DNA of 64,000 nt. Source: an uncultured Christensenellaceae bacterium. GTDB lineage: Bacteria > Bacillota > Clostridia > Christensenellales > UBA3700. Positions within the stretch are counted from its first letter, which is position 1. Each line of letters starts with the position of its first letter. Position numbers and translations under genes: made by a program. Under the pieces are notes generated by a model that was not told where the DNA came from, ran no database searches, and worked only from the letters and a program-made list of their open reading frames with translations. Shown one piece after another: positions 42,746-51,311 of this stretch. The DNA lies in assembly GCA_944381365.1 (NCBI GenBank), contig CALWKW010000005.1, positions 62,001-126,000 of the forward strand, in the 5' to 3' direction.

Positions 42746-43975
42746 ATGAAATACAGCGAATTTGCAAACGGCACAAAAATCATTGACGGCAAAAACATTA
42801 TTGCCGAGCTTCCCACTATTCTCGTAGGTCTCAATGCTTCAAGAATATTGCTTGTCGCCAACAACTTTTTGCTTGCCAACGGATATATAGACAAGGTCAA
42901 AAAATCTATTGAAAGGCACGGAAGTCTTAAGGTAAGTGCGGTATATCTCGAGGACAGAGCAGAAGACAATGAGAGCATATTGAAGGATATGTATTTTGTG
43001 TATATGTCAAACAGCTGCGATGCCATTGTGGTATGCGGAAGCGGAAAACTTATTGACTATGCAAAAGCTTTAAAGCTTCTTGTATCTACGCAAGTGGAAA
43101 ATATAGAGAAGTTTTACGATCTCGATACATCATTGAGACAGGCACTGTATGTACCTATGATTACAATACCGAGCAAGTTCGGAGTAGGAAACGAAACAAG
43201 CTCTTCCGCAGTGGTATTTGATGAGAAAAAGGGCATAAGCAGAAATATTCTCAACAATATTCTTTTGCCCGATTATTGTCTTATCGACAGCGAAAACCTC
43301 ATGAAAATGGACAAAAAGCTCATCGCTTACAGCGTACTCGAAGTGCTTGCGAGAGCTATTGACGGATATACGAGCAAAAACTCCACGAATTTTGCATCTA
43401 CCGACTTTATATCGAGGGCTATGGACGAGGTTATGGGCAAGACTCCCGCTTCCATAAGCGAAGGATTTTGCCGTGTGGCTCTTACGGAGTTAAAGCAAAA
43501 CGCTTTTGCACTTTTGCAAAAACCCAGCGAAGATAAATTTGTCAAAATGCAGCTTGCAAGTGCATATCTCTCAAAAGGTACGGATACCAGCGGTCTGGGA
43601 CTTATACATTGTATTGCTCAGGCCATAAGCGATGTAAAAAAAGTGCCTTATTATAAGGCTTTGCCAAAATCCATAAGAGTGGCTTTAAAATACAATATCG
43701 ATGCTTGCCGTCAAAAGTATTCGCAAGGCTTGCTTGCGTTTATGGGCTGGGAAGTTTATTCAAAAGCCGCCAAGGAAGAAAGACACTATGAGTTTGCAAG
43801 AAGCATACTCGATTTTATCGAAAACTTAGAGAAAAAATATCTTAAGGGCGAAAATACCGAGTTTGAGTTCAGCGAGCAGGAAAAGCAAGCACTCATCAAC
43901 AATATGTCATACAATGTGCATATTCTCAACAACCCCAAAAAGTTTAATGTAATCAACTTCAAAATGGCACTTTGA
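42746..43975 (+). CDS. Iron-alcohol-dehydrogenase-family pseudoenzyme A
   Basis: The 409-residue protein follows the Fe-ADH/dehydroquinate-synthase-like fold: nucleotide-binding segment CGSGKLIDYAKAL (canonical GGGS altered), then IPSKFGVGNETSSSAVV in place of T-x-x-G-T-G-S-E. Of the four metal ligands (D-A-L-x-H, H, P-H-G in active enzymes), the first pair reads E199-V-L-A-R203, one histidine (H288) remains, and the last is tyrosine (P301-Y302). Iron binding and normal catalysis are thus unlikely. It is 15 bases upstream of a second, differently degenerate relative, so the two may form a heterodimer. True function unknown. Confidence 0.7.
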   Translation: MKYSEFANGTKIIDGKNIIAELPTILVGLNASRILLVANNFLLANGYIDKVKKSIERHGSLKVSAVYLEDRAEDNESILKDMYFVYMSNSCDAIVVCGSGKLIDYAKALKLLVSTQVENIEKFYDLDTSLRQALYVPMITIPSKFGVGNETSSSAVVFDEKKGISRNILNNILLPDYCLIDSENLMKMDKKLIAYSVLEVLARAIDGYTSKNSTNFASTDFISRAMDEVMGKTPASISEGFCRVALTELKQNAFALLQKPSEDKFVKMQLASAYLSKGTDTSGLGLIHCIAQAISDVKKVPYYKALPKSIRVALKYNIDACRQKYSQGLLAFMGWEVYSKAAKEERHYEFARSILDFIENLEKKYLKGENTEFEFSEQEKQALINNMSYNVHILNNPKKFNVINFKMAL

Positions 43976-43990
43976 TTTTTAGGAGCAGAT

Positions 43991-45244
43991 ATGGAATATA
44001 ATTTTGAGAGCGATATCAAATTTTTGACGGGCGATAAGGCTTTGAGAAAGTCGATAAACGAAATAAACAATATCGGCTGTCGCCGTATCATGCTTATTTG
44101 CAATGATATCACAGAAAGAGTAGGTCAACTTTCCGATATGCTTCATCAATTCAACAAAGAATTGAATATCGTGTCAAGCTATAAGAGAGTGGGCGAAATC
44201 GCTACCGTAAACGATTGTGAAAAGGTATTAAGAGAATACAAGTCCGAGGATTGCGACTCTATCTTGGTGGTCGGCAGAAAAAGTGCCGTAGCTGTGGCAA
44301 AAGCCGTAAAAATCATGCTCAAAGACGATATATCGTTTATGTCAAATTATCGCACTTGCAGCGTAAACAATATCTCATCAATTCGCATACCCCTTATCGT
44401 AGTGCCTACAAATCTTGCTTCGGGTACAGAAGCGAGCAATTTTGTGAGAGTATATGACACTGACAACAATCAGATTTTTGAATTCAACACTCCTTTTGCT
44501 CAGACAAATCTCATAGTGCTTGACCCTATAATGACGGATACTATGCCGCCGAGAGTATTTGCCGCATCGGGCTTATATTCGCTTGCTATGGCAGTGCTAA
44601 GTCTGTCAAAGACAAAGGATGTGAGACCGCTTGCAAAAGTCTATGCCGTCACGGCAATAAACCTTCTTACAGAAAATCTTAAGAAAGCAATTTTGCAGAA
44701 TGCTGCTAGGCAATACCGATTCAAATTGTTGCTTGCGACAGTGCTTGCGGGATACGCATATTGGCAGACTCCCAAGGATATTTTGAGCGAGCTTGCCGAC
44801 ACCATAAGCGACAGATACAGAATAAGCTATCGCAACATATTCTGTATTCTCTTTTTGAGATATGTCAACAAACATCATTGGCCGAAAGACTTCGATATGA
44901 ATGCACTTATCACTCTTATCGGCGACAATGATTATCTTGCCGTAAGCGAAAATACTAAAAAAGACAATCAAAATTCTAAGACGCAAAGCTCTGACAATAC
45001 CGAGATAAATTGCGAAAAAGAAGAAGATAAAAATGACGAAAACAAAAATGTGATAAGAGATTCTGTAAACGGCTATTATGCCCGCACAAAAAAATATGTC
45101 AATTATATCGACAGATTGAGAGATTTGGGCGTAAAACAAAGCGACTTTACGGACATAGCTTCGAGTGTAATCAGTATGCACAAGGAAGACAAAGAGGAAT
45201 ACACATACAGCTTTATTACCGAGCTTTTGGAGGAATCCTTTTAA
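43991..45244 (+). CDS. Iron-alcohol-dehydrogenase-family pseudoenzyme B
   Basis: This 417-residue protein is recognisable as Fe-ADH family from IPLIVVPTNLASGTEASNF and LIVLDPIMTDTMPPRVFAASG. The residues after that glycine read Y196-S-L-A-M200 where the metal ligands D and H should be, and the glycine-rich nucleotide loop is VVGRKSAV. A low-complexity, highly charged insert (about 318-350, rich in Lys, Asp, Glu and Asn) separates the barrel-like part from a helical C-terminus. It is not an active iron dehydrogenase by sequence. AGGAG precedes the ATG. It lies between pseudoenzyme A and queH in one operon. Confidence 0.65.
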   Translation: MEYNFESDIKFLTGDKALRKSINEINNIGCRRIMLICNDITERVGQLSDMLHQFNKELNIVSSYKRVGEIATVNDCEKVLREYKSEDCDSILVVGRKSAVAVAKAVKIMLKDDISFMSNYRTCSVNNISSIRIPLIVVPTNLASGTEASNFVRVYDTDNNQIFEFNTPFAQTNLIVLDPIMTDTMPPRVFAASGLYSLAMAVLSLSKTKDVRPLAKVYAVTAINLLTENLKKAILQNAARQYRFKLLLATVLAGYAYWQTPKDILSELADTISDRYRISYRNIFCILFLRYVNKHHWPKDFDMNALITLIGDNDYLAVSENTKKDNQNSKTQSSDNTEINCEKEEDKNDENKNVIRDSVNGYYARTKKYVNYIDRLRDLGVKQSDFTDIASSVISMHKEDKEEYTYSFITELLEESF

Positions 45245-45246
45245 AA

Positions 45247-45885
45247 ATGCAGCAAACAAGAAACTATCAAAAAGAATTGGACGCAATCATATCGGGACTT
45301 AATGACAGGCCCCGATTGCTTTTGCATGCCTGCTGTGCTCCTTGCAGCAGCTATTGTCTAGAATATCTCACAAAGCATTTTGATATCACTCTTTTTTTCT
45401 ATAATCCAAATATTACCGACAAAGAAGAATTTGACAAAAGATACAATGAACTAAAAAGACTCGTCAAGGAAATGAGCCTCGATATTCAAGTGGTATGTCC
45501 CGAGTATAACAGGCAAGTTTTTCTCGATGCGGTAAAAGGAAAAGAGGATTTGCCCGAGGGCGGGGAAAGGTGCAGCGTATGTTTTGCATTAAGACTTAAA
45601 AAAGCATGCGATTATGCCGAGCAAAATGGATTTGATTATTATTGCTCTACCTTGTCCATAAGCCCCTATAAAAATGCCAAAAGGCTCAATGAGATAGGCG
45701 AAAATCTTGCTAGAGGCAAAAAGGTAAAACATCTTCCCAATGACTTTAAGAAAAAGGGCGGATACCTAAGGTCAATACAATTAAGTCATGAGTACAATCT
45801 TTATAGACAATCATTTTGTGGCTGCGAATTCTCTTTGAGAGAAAGTCAAAAGATAAGAGAAAACAAAGATAACGAAAATGCGTGA
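45247..45885 (+). CDS. queH: Epoxyqueuosine reductase QueH
   Basis: This 212-residue protein has the QueH (DUF208) cysteine pattern: HACCAPCSSYC near residue 28, ERCSVCFALRL near 107, and QSFCGCEFS near 194. These cysteines hold a [4Fe-4S] cluster and a second metal. The C-S-T-L-S-I-S-P-Y-K-N segment is also characteristic. QueH performs the last step of queuosine biosynthesis in tRNA, replacing QueG in many Bacillota. The start is 2 bases after the stop of pseudoenzyme B, with GGAGG upstream inside that gene, so expression is coupled. Confidence 0.92.
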   Translation: MQQTRNYQKELDAIISGLNDRPRLLLHACCAPCSSYCLEYLTKHFDITLFFYNPNITDKEEFDKRYNELKRLVKEMSLDIQVVCPEYNRQVFLDAVKGKEDLPEGGERCSVCFALRLKKACDYAEQNGFDYYCSTLSISPYKNAKRLNEIGENLARGKKVKHLPNDFKKKGGYLRSIQLSHEYNLYRQSFCGCEFSLRESQKIRENKDNENA

Positions 45886-45974
45886 AAAATAAGGCATAAA
45901 ATAATTCAGTGCTTAATTTGTAGATAAAATAAAATTATAGTTTTAGTTTTTAGTCAGAAAATTTAAGGAGAAAT

Positions 45975-46913
45975 ATGGGACTTTATAAAAAATTCAGAAA
46001 ATATGTCACGGGCAAAAGAATGGTTTGGCCGCCTGCTTTTAGGGAAGATTATTCGCTTGAAGAAATAAACTTCAGAGACCCTTATATCGTCAAAGACGGA
46101 AAAGGCGGATATGTAATGACAGGCACAATATATCATTACAATTACAACGATTCAAATATGTGCGTGCTTTACAAAAGCAAGGATTTGAAAAAATGGCAAG
46201 GACCTTTTGTCATTGTGGACGGCAATAAATTGGACGACAAATATTATGACTTCTGGGCTCCTGAAATACATATAATAGACAATAGATTTTTTCTTGCGAT
46301 AACATTGCACAAGAAGAATTGCAAGAGGGGTACATATCTTTTTGAGAGCAAAACTCTTGACGGCGAATATTCTATGGTATGCCGCATTACGCCTTTTGAC
46401 AAAAGCTCTCTTGACGGCACTCTTGTATGTCAAAACGGCGAAGTATGGTGTACATATTGTCACGAATATATAGATGTAAAAGACGGACATATCAGATGCG
46501 TAAGACTCAATAAGAATATGAGCGGTATCGAGCCGGATACAGATAGACTTCTTTTTAAGGCAAGTGCCAACAAATATAAGCTTACAAACAAAAAATATAA
46601 AGTCACGGACGGACCTTTTTATTTTGAAAAAGACAACAGGCTTTATCTTCTTTGGTCGACAGAATTGAAAGGCGGTAAATATGCCTTGCTTTTGAGTGAA
46701 GCATGCGAAAACAAGATAGACGGTGAGTATATTCAGAGGGGAGTATTGTTTGACAAAGACGGCGGACATGCGATGATATTCGAAGATTATGACGGCACAA
46801 AAAAACTTGTCTTGCATTGTCCCAATGCCCGCACGATTTTTACGCACCAATTCGAGCATCCTATCATTTTGAACTATGAAGATATAAAGCTTATTCCGTG
46901 TGATAAAAATTAA
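45975..46913 (+). CDS. GH43-like five-bladed beta-propeller protein
   Basis: This 312-residue protein has no signal peptide. It shows GH43/GH117-clan blades: NFRDPYIVKDG (D35, general base position), DFWAPEIH (about 92-99), SSLDGTLV (D147, the pKa-modulating position), VTDGPFYF (D212) and GGHAMIFEDY. In most GH43 enzymes the acid in the V-x-G-P position is glutamate; here it is aspartate. Either another acid is used or activity is altered. Expected substrates of the family are arabinosides, xylosides or galactosides; cytoplasmic location suggests action on imported oligosaccharides. AAGGAG precedes the ATG. Confidence 0.75.
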   Translation: MGLYKKFRKYVTGKRMVWPPAFREDYSLEEINFRDPYIVKDGKGGYVMTGTIYHYNYNDSNMCVLYKSKDLKKWQGPFVIVDGNKLDDKYYDFWAPEIHIIDNRFFLAITLHKKNCKRGTYLFESKTLDGEYSMVCRITPFDKSSLDGTLVCQNGEVWCTYCHEYIDVKDGHIRCVRLNKNMSGIEPDTDRLLFKASANKYKLTNKKYKVTDGPFYFEKDNRLYLLWSTELKGGKYALLLSEACENKIDGEYIQRGVLFDKDGGHAMIFEDYDGTKKLVLHCPNARTIFTHQFEHPIILNYEDIKLIPCDKN

Positions 46914-46960
46914 AAAAATAATATAAGTATAAATATCCAATTCAATTAAATATAACAATC

Positions 46961-46990
46961 AAAAAATCGGAGTTTTCTCCGATTTTTTTA
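46961..46990 (+). terminator. Rho-independent terminator of the GH43-like gene
   Basis: AAAAAATCGGAG-TTTT-CTCCGATTTTTT followed by T. Confidence 0.92.
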
Positions 46991-47470
46991 TATCGATTTG
47001 ACGATATTATAAAAATTTAAAGCATTTGAATCGTTATTATAATAACAAAATTTTTGTGTAGTCGAAGCCATTTTGAGATATTTAGAAAAAATATAAAAAT
47101 AAAATGATTTTTGTTTTATCGTCTTGTTAAGATTTGATTTTTTTATTTTATGGTAAAATCATTGTCCTTGGCGATATTTTTTCATTAAGAAAACTAGTCT
47201 TTTTTAAAAAATCGGGCAAATAATTCGTTTTATTTTTAACAATTTTGCATTTTATTTAAAATTTTATGGACAAAACGGTTGTGATAAATCTCAAAATTGC
47301 ATATATTTTGCTTGGTTTTTAAAATAATCTCTGTCTGTAAAACCTTTTTATGATTAAAATATCCCGATAATATTATCGCAAAATTAATAAAAACTTAGAA
47401 AATTTATAATATATCCAACAAATCTTTGTAAAAATAATCATTTTGATTTTACATTCAAAAAAGTAGTGCA
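46991..47470. other. AT-rich intergenic stretch, nothing recognised
   Basis: This is about 480 bases of very AT-rich sequence between the GH43-like terminator and the next promoter. I see no open frame with a ribosome binding site, no repeat array and no known RNA motif. Short inverted repeats are no more than expected for such composition. Confidence 0.6.
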
Positions 47471-47476
47471 AAATAG

Positions 47477-47504
47477 TTTACTTTTTTTATAGATGTTGTA
47501 TAAT
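47477..47504 (+). promoter_or_regulatory. Promoter of the second MATE gene
   Basis: TTTACT (47477-47482), 16-base spacer, TATAAT (47499-47504), about 58 bases before the start codon. Confidence 0.6.
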
Positions 47505-47562
47505 ACAAGCGAATTTTATGAGGCATATATAATATTAAGACCACAAAAGAGAGCAAAAAAAC

Positions 47563-48945
47563 ATGGTTCAGGATCTTACTGCGGGAAAACCGCTCAAACA
47601 AATTATCAAATTCGCTTTGCCTATCTTTATCGGCAATGTTTTCCAACAGCTTTACAGCATGGTGGATACGATTATCGTAGGCAATACGCTTGGCGAACAG
47701 GCACTTGCGGGTGTAGGTGCTACGAGTGCCATTTCCTTTCTTATCATAGGATTTGTGCAGGGTATGACAGCGGGCTTTTCTGTCAAGACAAGTCAGTTTT
47801 TCGGCAGTCAGGACGAATATAATGTCAAAAGAAGCGTAGCTACTTCGTTTATGCTTTGCGTAGTGCTTACCGTCATATTGACGCTTATAAGCGTGTTTAC
47901 CACTATGCCTCTTTTAAAACTCATGAAGACTCCCGATGACATTATAGAGTATTCATACGACTATATCATCGTAATTTACATAGGACTTTTTGCTACCGTA
48001 TTCTATAATATGGTGTCGAGTATTTTGAGAGCTTTGGGCGACAGCAAAGTGCCTCTTTTGTTTCTTATAATAGCGTCTGTGATAAATGTAGGCGCGGATT
48101 TGTTGTTTATCATAGTATTCAAGATGGGTGTTGCCGGTGCAGGTTGGGCTACGGTTTTGTCGCAGTTGTTGTCTGCGTTGGCTTGTCTTGTGTATATGTT
48201 CAAAAAATACGAAATTCTTAAAATCAAAAAAGAGCATTTCAAGACATCTTGGAGATTTTGCTATCAGCACCTTGCTATCGGTTTGCCTATGGCTTTGCAA
48301 TATTCGATTATCGCAATAGGTATCATGGTACAGCAAAGTGCGGTAAATGTGTTTGGTACAAGATATGTCAGTGCTTATACCGCAGCTACAAAGATCGATA
48401 CGCTCGTCACTCAGTCGCTTGTGGCTATGGGTACGGCAATAGCTACTTATGTAGGTCAAAACTACGGTGCAGGCAGATATGACAGAATCAAAAAGGGCGT
48501 TGACCAATCTATGCTGATAAGCATCGGACTTGCTGTTTTCTGCGGATTGGCAGTGTACTTCGGCTCTGATTTTATGACAAGCTTGTTTGTGGAAAATCCC
48601 GATCAGGAAATGCTGGCTCTATCCAAAAAGTTTTTGATGTGGCAGGGTATTTTCTATATCTGTCTTGCTATCATATATGTTTACAGAAACGCTCTTCAGG
48701 GTATGGGACACAGTGCTCTTACGATGTTTGCCGGACTTACGGAGCTTGCAATGAGAATATTCGCATCGCTCTTGCTCGCTCATATCTTCGGATATATGGG
48801 AATATGTCTGTCCAATCAATGTGCTTGGATAGGTGCAGATATCTTCCTCTTGACAAGCTATTATGTCCTTATCGGAAGAAAGACGACAAAGAAGAGTCTG
48901 AGTGACCAAGTCACGATAAGACAAAAGAGTTTTGTTCATCCTTGA
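47563..48945 (+). CDS. MATE-family efflux transporter
   Basis: This 460-residue, 12-segment transporter has the MATE N-terminal pattern LPIFIGNVFQQLYSMVDTI and VGNTLGEQALAGVGATSAIS, the turn ILRALGDSKVPL, and the C-lobe equivalent GTAIATYVGQNYGAGRYDRI and ALQGMGHS. It is only distantly similar to the other MATE protein in the window (36860-38281) and belongs to the clostridial NorM/DinF-like branch. It should exchange protons or sodium for an organic cation; substrate unknown. The ribosome binding site is weak (AGAGAG). A ferredoxin-thioredoxin-reductase-like gene follows 57 bases later. Confidence 0.9.
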   Translation: MVQDLTAGKPLKQIIKFALPIFIGNVFQQLYSMVDTIIVGNTLGEQALAGVGATSAISFLIIGFVQGMTAGFSVKTSQFFGSQDEYNVKRSVATSFMLCVVLTVILTLISVFTTMPLLKLMKTPDDIIEYSYDYIIVIYIGLFATVFYNMVSSILRALGDSKVPLLFLIIASVINVGADLLFIIVFKMGVAGAGWATVLSQLLSALACLVYMFKKYEILKIKKEHFKTSWRFCYQHLAIGLPMALQYSIIAIGIMVQQSAVNVFGTRYVSAYTAATKIDTLVTQSLVAMGTAIATYVGQNYGAGRYDRIKKGVDQSMLISIGLAVFCGLAVYFGSDFMTSLFVENPDQEMLALSKKFLMWQGIFYICLAIIYVYRNALQGMGHSALTMFAGLTELAMRIFASLLLAHIFGYMGICLSNQCAWIGADIFLLTSYYVLIGRKTTKKSLSDQVTIRQKSFVHP

Positions 48946-49002
48946 CTATAATTTGCCCGATAAGTACAATATAATATATAAAGAGTACTTTAGGAGGGAC
49001 TT

Positions 49003-49200
49003 ATGGTAAGACTGAACGAAGACAAAGAAGTGGTCAAAGCAATCAAGGAAGGACTCAAGGCAAAGGGCGGATATTGTCCTTGCAGATTGGAAAAGACTGA
49101 AGACAACAAGTGTATGTGCAAAGAATTCAGAGAGCAGATTGCCGACCCGAATTTTGAAGGATATTGCCATTGTATGCTTTATTACAAGTCAAAAGACTAA
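49003..49200 (+). CDS. Ferredoxin-thioredoxin reductase catalytic-subunit-like miniprotein
   Basis: This 65-residue protein contains the three Cys-x-Cys elements of the FTR catalytic (beta) subunit in order: GYCPCRL, NKCMCKEF and GYCHCMLY. Together they can bind a [4Fe-4S] cluster beside a redox-active disulfide. It is shorter than plant and cyanobacterial FTR-beta (about 110 residues) but has the whole motif core; such short versions occur in anaerobes. AGGAGG precedes the ATG. It probably transfers electrons to a thioredoxin-like partner; no thioredoxin or ferredoxin gene lies next to it. Confidence 0.85.
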   Translation: MVRLNEDKEVVKAIKEGLKAKGGYCPCRLEKTEDNKCMCKEFREQIADPNFEGYCHCMLYYKSKD

Positions 49201-49277
49201 AATATCGGCAATAGTTTTGATAAGGCAATAATCTAAATAGCGATAAAATCATTAAATAAAAATACAAAAAGATAAAG

Positions 49278-49311
49278 AAAAAGGGCTGTGTATTCTTACA
49301 TAGCCCTTTTT
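49278..49311. terminator. Bidirectional terminator
   Basis: AAAAAGGGCTGTGTA (49278-49292) pairs with TACATAGCCCTTTTT (49297-49311) with one G-T wobble, between convergent genes. Confidence 0.9.
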
Positions 49312-49340
49312 GTCAGCAAAATATCTATAAATAAATTATA

Positions 49341-49589
49341 TTACATTTCGCTGTTCTTGTGAGAGTGCATTTCCTCTACTGCGTGGATACGCTTAGGGGA
49401 AAACTTGTTGTAGATAAGGTATGCTATAAGCCATATACCTGCAATACCTACGAGTGCATACACAACTCTTGCACCGACATAAGCATTAGGGGTAAATATC
49501 CAATTTACTACATTAAAATCGAATATGCCTACCGCCAACCAGTTCAAAGCACCGACTGTTACCAAAATAAGTGCAATAATAGTAATCAT
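49341..49589 (-). CDS. DUF378-family small membrane protein
   Basis: This 82-residue protein has two membrane segments (about 2-22 and 40-62). It carries the DUF378 pattern ALILVTVGALNWLAVGIFDFN at the start and a glycine-rich LVGIAGIW segment in the second helix, ending with a short histidine-containing tail. Function of the family (YuzA in Bacillus) is unknown. AAGGAG is placed correctly before the ATG. Confidence 0.88.
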   Translation of the reverse strand: MITIIALILVTVGALNWLAVGIFDFNVVNWIFTPNAYVGARVVYALVGIAGIWLIAYLIYNKFSPKRIHAVEEMHSHKNSEM

Positions 49590-49721
49590 CGTCTTTCTCC
49601 TTTTTGAAGATTTGCTAAGTTATAGCATGAATAGTGTATATTTTTTGCAAAGTTTTATACATATCTTGCGATTATTTGCAAAATAGTGTAAAATTAATTG
49701 ATTAAACATAAAGGGTGTATT

Positions 49722-50486
49722 ATGGCAAAAAGGTCGAAGAAAAAAAATCCTATGCTTTTATCCAGCAAGGATAGAGAAAATATCGAGTTTAACAACTCGT
49801 TGGACAAGCAAAAAAATCTTTGGGGCAAAAAACTCAATATCACTTTGGGAATAGTAATTGGTGTGGTATTTTTGTGTCTTATTTTGTTGCCCGTATTCAA
49901 TATGAGTTTTACCCGCTCGTTGTCCGATTTGGTAGGAAGTACCGAGGGCGAAGAGGATACAGACTTTACAATGGTGACAGAGATGTCTTTTTTGGATATA
50001 TTGACGGCTTTGGCGGGAGGATATGAAGACAGTATTCAATATATCGCTCACAACAATGACAGCGATATGAGTGCGGATATAGCCGATGATCTTTTTAGAA
50101 AATTTGTCACAAGCGAAGATATAGAGATGCTTGACAATGCTTATTATGTTTCGCTTTTCATCACGATTGCGGCAATTATAGTTTTTGTGCTTTTTGTGAT
50201 TATCGTATCCGTCTATCGCTCAAAAAACAAGGACGGAATTATGCTTGGCATAAGCATAGTTTTGATGTTTGCAATAAGTATGATACAATTTTTGTTTTTT
50301 GTCATAGTAGGCCTCAGTGCGGCGGATAAAGGTGAACTTCAGCCTCATATAGGCAGTTATTTTATGCTTTTTGCGGGCACAACGATATTTGTCGTATATA
50401 TCATCTATCGCATAAAAATCAAAAAACTAAACAATCAATACAGACAAGTGCCTGCAATATCCCAAGGCATTGTCGAGGAGAAATAG
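49722..50486 (+). CDS. Uncharacterised four-segment membrane protein
   Basis: This 254-residue protein has a basic N-terminal tip and four hydrophobic segments (about 40-60, 140-165, 177-200 and 210-232). An acidic extracytoplasmic loop (about 68-135, STEGEEDTDF and NNDSDMSAD) separates the first two. I do not recognise a family. The ATG at 49722 has AAAGGG upstream; an earlier TTG is less likely. The next gene, a zinc-ribbon membrane protein, starts one base after its stop, so they are co-translated. The loop-then-three-segment layout recalls the membrane part of the zinc-ribbon protein at 56878, suggesting related roles. Confidence 0.65.
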   Translation: MAKRSKKKNPMLLSSKDRENIEFNNSLDKQKNLWGKKLNITLGIVIGVVFLCLILLPVFNMSFTRSLSDLVGSTEGEEDTDFTMVTEMSFLDILTALAGGYEDSIQYIAHNNDSDMSADIADDLFRKFVTSEDIEMLDNAYYVSLFITIAAIIVFVLFVIIVSVYRSKNKDGIMLGISIVLMFAISMIQFLFFVIVGLSAADKGELQPHIGSYFMLFAGTTIFVVYIIYRIKIKKLNNQYRQVPAISQGIVEEK

Positions 50487-50487
50487 T

Positions 50488-51270
50488 ATGCAATGTCCTA
50501 ATTGTAATCACGAAAACAAAGAGGGAGCTACTTTTTGCGAGAAGTGCGGAGCTCAGCTCGAGAGCGAAAAAAAGAGAATGTCTTTTTTTGAGAGAAGACA
50601 AGCCAAAGAAAGAGAAAGAATATATCTTATGTCAAAGGCTAGTTTGCAGGCAGAGGATATAGAAAACATCGCCGATTACGATATGGGCGAGGTGCAGGCA
50701 AAACCTGTGGGCGATATCAAGACCTTGCAAAAAAAGAATATCATCTTTTTGATATTGTCGGTACTAGGAATTGTCTTTAGCGTCGTGGCGATATATCTTA
50801 TAGGCAAGTTCAGTTTTAATGACACATTGAGAGTACTTCTCATTCTCGTATTCTTCTTGCTTTGTGCAGTGTGTGGCGGATACACTATCGATTTGTCGTA
50901 CAAGGCAAGAATGTTCAAAGCCATGTCCAAGAGCAGTTTTGCAATAAAAAAATTAAGTTATGGCAAGCCTCCCGTGATGGCTATTGACGGCAAATGCTTT
51001 GAATTGACGCTCAATTCAAAGTGCGATATAGAAGGCTGCGGAGCAAGCATGCATATCGAGGAATACAACGGCGAATTCATAGCCGTATGCGATGCCGACA
51101 GAAGCCACTTAAGAAAACTTCATTGCGAAGTTTTGAGGACAAAAGGCTCAGCGAGCGAAGAGGACGAAACAAAAGAAAATATAAAAGACGAAGACAAAGC
51201 TTCTGATATTGTCGAAAGCGAGGGCAAAATCCAAGAAAAAGACAATGAAAAGGGCGATAAGAAAGAATAA
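50488..51270 (+). CDS. Zinc-ribbon membrane protein
   Basis: This 260-residue protein begins with a zinc ribbon, MQCPNCNHENKEGATFCEKC (four cysteines in two pairs). A basic helical linker follows, then two membrane segments (about 88-107 and 113-133), a C-terminal soluble domain with a CDIEGCG pair and a C-D-A-D-R-S-H segment, and a charged low-complexity tail (about 228-260, Glu/Lys/Asp-rich). The ATG at 50488 has GAGGAG seven bases upstream. Similar zinc-ribbon proteins are common and uncharacterised in Clostridia. Its partner is probably the co-translated membrane protein just upstream. Confidence 0.7.
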   Translation: MQCPNCNHENKEGATFCEKCGAQLESEKKRMSFFERRQAKERERIYLMSKASLQAEDIENIADYDMGEVQAKPVGDIKTLQKKNIIFLILSVLGIVFSVVAIYLIGKFSFNDTLRVLLILVFFLLCAVCGGYTIDLSYKARMFKAMSKSSFAIKKLSYGKPPVMAIDGKCFELTLNSKCDIEGCGASMHIEEYNGEFIAVCDADRSHLRKLHCEVLRTKGSASEEDETKENIKDEDKASDIVESEGKIQEKDNEKGDKKE

Positions 51271-51311
51271 GTTTTAAATTATATTTTATATAATTAACAG
51301 CGGTATAGAGT

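Noticed and set aside
46991..47470. Small RNA or CRISPR in the long AT-rich gap
   Set aside because: No repeat periodicity, and inverted repeats are at background level for this composition.
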